A stretch of 7,850 bases of DNA from Deltaproteobacteria bacterium (GTDB lineage Bacteria > JAUYMQ01): the NCBI GenBank assembly GCA_030698575.1, contig JAUYMQ010000013.1, positions 1 to 7,850 of the forward strand, in the 5' to 3' direction. Shown piece after piece: positions 6,123-7,850 of the stretch. Under the pieces are notes generated by a model that had not been told where the DNA came from, ran no database searches, and saw only the letters and a list, made by a program, of their open reading frames with translations. Position numbers and translations under genes: made by a program. Numbering within the stretch: position 1 is the stretch's first letter; every line of letters starts with the position of its first letter.

Positions 6123-6497
6123 TCACCCTTCAGGCTTCGCCTCCTCATCGCCCCCTGCCGGCTCGGCGGGCGCTTCTTTCACGGCTTCGGTGGAGGCTTC
6201 AGCCGGGGCTGCCGGCGCTACCACAGCCTCCGCTGCGGCGGGAGGAGCAGCCGCCTCGGCAGCCTCCGAACCCTTTCCGCGTGCCGAGCGCCACTCGTTC
6301 AAATGAGTCTCGCACAGGCCCATGGCGTCCCGCTTGCCCAGGCATTCCTCCTTGGAGCAGATCTTGAAGCGGGCCTTGCCGTACTTTCCCTGGCGCCACT
6401 CGCGGTAGTGGACATTGCAGTAGGACTTGGCCCGGTAGGGGCGCTTGCACCCCTCGATGCGGCAGCGCTTTTCCACCTGGGTCACTTGCGCGGTCAA
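6123..6497 (-). CDS. Small protein with two CCCH zinc-knuckle repeats and an acidic Ala/Pro tail
   Basis: Function unknown; the 124-aa protein is probably cytosolic. It holds two copies of C-x4-C-x9-C-x2-H: Cys12, Cys17, Cys27, His30 and Cys47, Cys52, Cys62, His65. The copies are offset by exactly 35 residues and each is followed by x3-WR or a close match (YREWR, LNEWR), so they look like an internal duplication. Each copy could bind one zinc. Similar CxxxxC...CxxH units occur in phage and HNH-type proteins and in small basic proteins of deltaproteobacteria (from memory). The knuckle part is basic; from about residue 71 the tail is low-complexity Ala, Glu and Pro. A nucleic-acid- or ribosome-binding role is only inference. 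The TTG start at 6497-6495 is fixed by GGAGGTGA (6509-6502) four bases before it; the longer open frame upstream covers the promoter. The next gene upstream is divergent. Confidence 0.85.
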   Translation of the reverse strand: MTAQVTQVEKRCRIEGCKRPYRAKSYCNVHYREWRQGKYGKARFKICSKEECLGKRDAMGLCETHLNEWRSARGKGSEAAEAAAPPAAAEAVVAPAAPAEASTEAVKEAPAEPAGGDEEAKPEG

Positions 6498-6501
6498 GGA
6501 C

Positions 6502-6509
6502 TCACCTCC
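6502..6509 (-). promoter_or_regulatory. Strong ribosome binding site fixing the TTG start of the zinc-knuckle gene
   Basis: GGAGGTGA is an exact eight-base match to the anti-SD complement, 4 nt before TTG (7 nt from the GGAGG core). Confidence 0.85.
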
Positions 6510-6512
6510 ACG

Positions 6513-6527
6513 GCGCCCGCCGGGCGC
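6513..6527 (-). promoter_or_regulatory. GC-rich hairpin just upstream of the SD
   Basis: GCGCCC (6513-6518) and GGGCGC (6522-6527) make a perfect 6-bp stem with a 3-nt loop, 3 nt from the SD in the leader. A second small hairpin, CCCTC/GAGGG at 6561-6573, is also in the leader. They might stabilise the leader or affect translation; in such GC-rich DNA they may be incidental. Confidence 0.3.
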
Positions 6528-6579
6528 GATCGTCATAGGTTCGGGACAGCTCTCCAAAGGCCCTCTGCGAGGGGGGCTG

Positions 6580-6608
6580 AAGTTATCGCCGGGGGCGCGT
6601 CCTGTCAA
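6580..6608 (-). promoter_or_regulatory. Candidate sigma-70 promoter for the zinc-knuckle gene
   Basis: A perfect TTGACA (6608-6603) is followed after 17 nt by TAACTT (6585-6580); GATAAC at 15 nt spacing is an alternative -10. Transcription would start near 6573, giving a leader of about 75 nt. Confidence 0.5.
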
Positions 6609-6618
6609 CGCGCCACGT

Positions 6619-6647
6619 TTGACACGTCCGGCGCCCCCGCCTAGGCT
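6619..6647 (+). promoter_or_regulatory. Sigma-70 promoter for a probably leaderless mRNA
   Basis: A perfect TTGACA (6619-6624), 17-nt spacer and TAGGCT (6642-6647) stand immediately before the ATG at 6657. The predicted start at about 6654 leaves a leader of roughly 0-4 nt, and no SD is present. Its -35 box is back to back with that of the minus-strand gene, the two forming an inverted repeat TGTCAA-N10-TTGACA (6603-6624). Confidence 0.65.
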
Positions 6648-6656
6648 ACCGATCCC

Positions 6657-6971
6657 ATGTCAACGCTTCCGTCAAGAAACCGCCGCTTCGATCTTTACCA
6701 GGATTCGAAGCTCCGCCGGGCGCTCGACGCCCAGCGGCTCCTCGAGGCCATCCGGCGCGACATGCAAGATCCCGTCCCACGTGGCACCCTCTCCGTGCGC
6801 CCTGTTCGCATCGGGAAACGTCTCCGATACCGGCTCGAATACGCCAATCCCGCCATGAGCTGCAGCCGCATCACCTTCCTGACACCCGGAGAACTCGAAC
6901 GCCTCCACAGCATCGTCGGAGAAGCAGGGGACCGCCCGCTCCTCGACGAGCGGCAGGATGAGGCGAGCTGA
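6657..6971 (+). CDS. Hypothetical protein, 104 aa, probably translated from a leaderless mRNA
   Basis: I do not recognise this protein. It is 104 aa, soluble, without signal peptide or membrane segment, and rich in Arg and Leu. The first half (residues about 8-37) looks like an amphipathic charged helix; the middle (about 44-63) reads as beta-strand (TLSVRPVRIG, RLRYRLEYA), and TFLTPGELERLHSIV at 73-87 as a turn and helix. It has one cysteine, Cys69. Support for a real gene is the good promoter ending at the ATG, third positions rich in G and C, and a stop that fits exactly between neighbours: the convergent minus-strand gene ends 4 nt away. It is not related in any way I can see to the zinc-knuckle protein with which it shares a divergent promoter region. 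Confidence 0.7.
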   Translation: MSTLPSRNRRFDLYQDSKLRRALDAQRLLEAIRRDMQDPVPRGTLSVRPVRIGKRLRYRLEYANPAMSCSRITFLTPGELERLHSIVGEAGDRPLLDERQDEAS

Positions 6972-6975
6972 GCGC

Positions 6976-7461
6976 CTAGGGTCGCGACACAGCGCCCAGG
7001 CATCTCGGTGACGGCACGAATCCGGTGATCGGATCCCACTGAAGCTTTGCGCACGCCGCCCGCGCTTGAGGGCCGTCGATGCGCGCGTTTCCTTCGAGGA
7101 TCCACGCCCGGCGAAACGCGTCGACCTTCGCGCGCTCGGCCCGGACCCGCGTCGGGCGCCCGGCGTCGTCGACAAGGGTCGCGTCGATGTCGCGCAGGCG
7201 CGCCTGCCGCAACACCGGGAGGGTGAAGAACCCTGCCCGGGCGGATCCGATCTCGAGCGAGGACGCCCGCGCATCCACGGTTCGCCGATCGCCCTCATAG
7301 ACGCGGTAATGGACGTTCTCCAGATGCCAGCGGGCGGGGATGCCTCGCGGGGCCTGGGGGATCTTCGCGCGACCCGGGAGGAAGTCCCCGACCGCGAGAA
7401 TCCCGTAGGAGCCGAGCAGCGCCACGAAGAGCGTGATCACCGGCAGAAGCAGGCGGTTCAC
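6976..7461 (-). CDS. Membrane-anchored LptC-like protein
   Basis: A 161-aa protein with one N-terminal membrane segment (about residues 4-24) and no cleavage or lipoprotein site, so probably anchored with its bulk in the periplasm. The soluble part has the beta-repeat flavour of LptC/LptA-type lipopolysaccharide transport proteins: NVHYRVYEGD near 49-58, then VDARASSLEI, RVRAERAKVD and WILEGNARIDG near 120-130. If this is right it would bridge LPS from the LptBFG transporter to LptA, but the match is by pattern only and no other lpt gene is in view. Cys137 and Cys154 could form a disulfide. The GTG at 7461-7459 overlaps the upstream stop (GTGA), with GGAG 5 nt before it, so translation is coupled to the secreted-protein gene. 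A general accessory protein of that neighbour is the alternative. Confidence 0.6.
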   Translation of the reverse strand: MNRLLLPVITLFVALLGSYGILAVGDFLPGRAKIPQAPRGIPARWHLENVHYRVYEGDRRTVDARASSLEIGSARAGFFTLPVLRQARLRDIDATLVDDAGRPTRVRAERAKVDAFRRAWILEGNARIDGPQARAACAKLQWDPITGFVPSPRCLGAVSRP

Positions 7462-7850
7462 TGAAACTCCACCTGCGTGGCGTTGGCGCCCGGCAGGTAC
7501 ACCTGCACGTCGTCCACGGCCCACATCCCCGGCGTCGCGGGTGTGAAGGGCTCGTAGGAGAACCGGAGGTGGAAGGTCACGTTCGCAGCGGACGTGAGCG
7601 ACGAGAGCTGCGTGACCTGCGAAACGTACGCGCCCGTGGAGCTGCTCCAGTTCACCGCGGTAACGATGTCTCCCGAGGGCTCGAGACGCGTCTGCACCCT
7701 TCCGCGCGCGCAGCAGCCCGGCCGGTCCAGGAAGTGGTTGTAGCGGACCCGCACGCCGCTCGAAGTGGCTGCCCCGGGGGTAACGAGGGGGCCGGTCTCG
7801 ATGGTGTTGGGGGTGGTGTACAAGCCTCCGGGGTCGGTCCACCAGGCGTT
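7458..7850 (-). CDS. C-terminal part of a probable secreted beta-sandwich protein (5' end off window)
   Basis: The last 130 residues of a larger protein. The sequence is rich in Thr, Ser, Val and aromatic residues with alternating strands, and ends with NVTFHLRFSYEP and WAVDDVQVYLPG. That ending resembles the jelly-roll (MAM, LamG-like) domains found at the C-termini of secreted bacterial peptidases and adhesins, where W-x-(V/I)-D-D-V closes the fold. TGPLVTP, VRVRYNHFLD and VNWSSSTG fit the earlier strands. A Cys-Cys pair occurs in PGCCARG. I cannot name the catalytic part because it lies outside the window. The stop overlaps the start of the LptC-like gene by 4 nt, so the two are cotranscribed. 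A sortase or type IX/PEP-CTERM tail is not present. Confidence 0.75.
   Translation of the reverse strand, partial: NAWWTDPGGLYTTPNTIETGPLVTPGAATSSGVRVRYNHFLDRPGCCARGRVQTRLEPSGDIVTAVNWSSSTGAYVSQVTQLSSLTSAANVTFHLRFSYEPFTPATPGMWAVDDVQVYLPGANATQVEFQ

Noticed and set aside
5926-6123. Possible small aromatic-rich peptide starting at the ATG at 5926
   Set aside because: The ATG precedes the predicted sigma-54 start, has no SD, and the frame runs through two strong terminators and the antisense of the zinc-knuckle gene.
6498-6608. Longer N-terminus for the zinc-knuckle protein
   Set aside because: The extension covers the TTGACA promoter and two leader hairpins, has no SD, and a perfect SD stands before the TTG at 6497.
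6672-7298. A 208-codon minus-strand frame overlapping two genes
   Set aside because: It is antisense to the 104-aa gene and in another frame of the LptC-like gene; the composition is Arg/Ser-rich as in shadow frames.
1-7850. CRISPR arrays, insertion sequences, tRNA or rRNA genes, prophage
   Set aside because: No regularly spaced repeats, no transposase-like protein, no long terminal inverted repeats and no tRNA-like cloverleaf were seen on either strand.

Overview
The window is GC-rich bacterial chromosome. It is gene-dense, has strong Shine-Dalgarno sequences, and makes frequent use of TTG or GTG starts. Housekeeping genes (pyrF, proS, ispG, pabB, pabC) sit beside a possible LptC-like envelope protein and a secreted protein, which suggests a Gram-negative. 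The ispG-proS pairing, a near-consensus sigma-54 promoter and a small CxxxxC zinc-knuckle protein would fit a deltaproteobacterial-type lineage (Desulfobacterota or Myxococcota and relatives). That placement is inference; no rRNA or other marker is present.

Left block, minus strand (1-3205): ispG, proS and the first 98 codons of pyrF form a probable operon for isoprenoid precursor synthesis, prolyl-tRNA charging and UMP synthesis. The stop of proS and the start of pyrF share one base. ispG and proS both start at TTG behind good SD sequences. A divergent intergenic region (3206-3346) separates this block from pabB on the plus strand.

Middle block, plus strand (3347-5717): pabB and pabC encode the chorismate-to-4-aminobenzoate part of folate synthesis. 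PabB carries the PIKGT lysine typical of aminodeoxychorismate synthase. No glutaminase subunit (PabA) lies in the window.

Non-coding block (5718-6122): this 405-base gap is the most interesting part. It holds paired (C/G)TGTC half-sites, an IHF-like core overlapping a 14-bp palindrome, a sigma-54 promoter with exact -24/-12 spacing, and then about 90 nt with two hairpins, the second an 11-bp stem followed by a T-run. This reads as a complete transcription unit for a sigma-54-dependent small RNA. A second strong plus-strand terminator follows, and then a minus-strand terminator belonging to the next gene.

Right block (6123-7850): a minus-strand gene encodes a small protein with two identically spaced C-x4-C-x9-C-x2-H units and an acidic Ala/Pro tail. 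It is divergent from a 104-aa unknown gene on the plus strand, and the two share back-to-back TTGACA boxes. The plus gene looks leaderless. Convergent to it on the minus strand are a membrane-anchored LptC-like protein and, overlapping it by GTGA, the C-terminal end of a secreted beta-rich protein that runs off the window.
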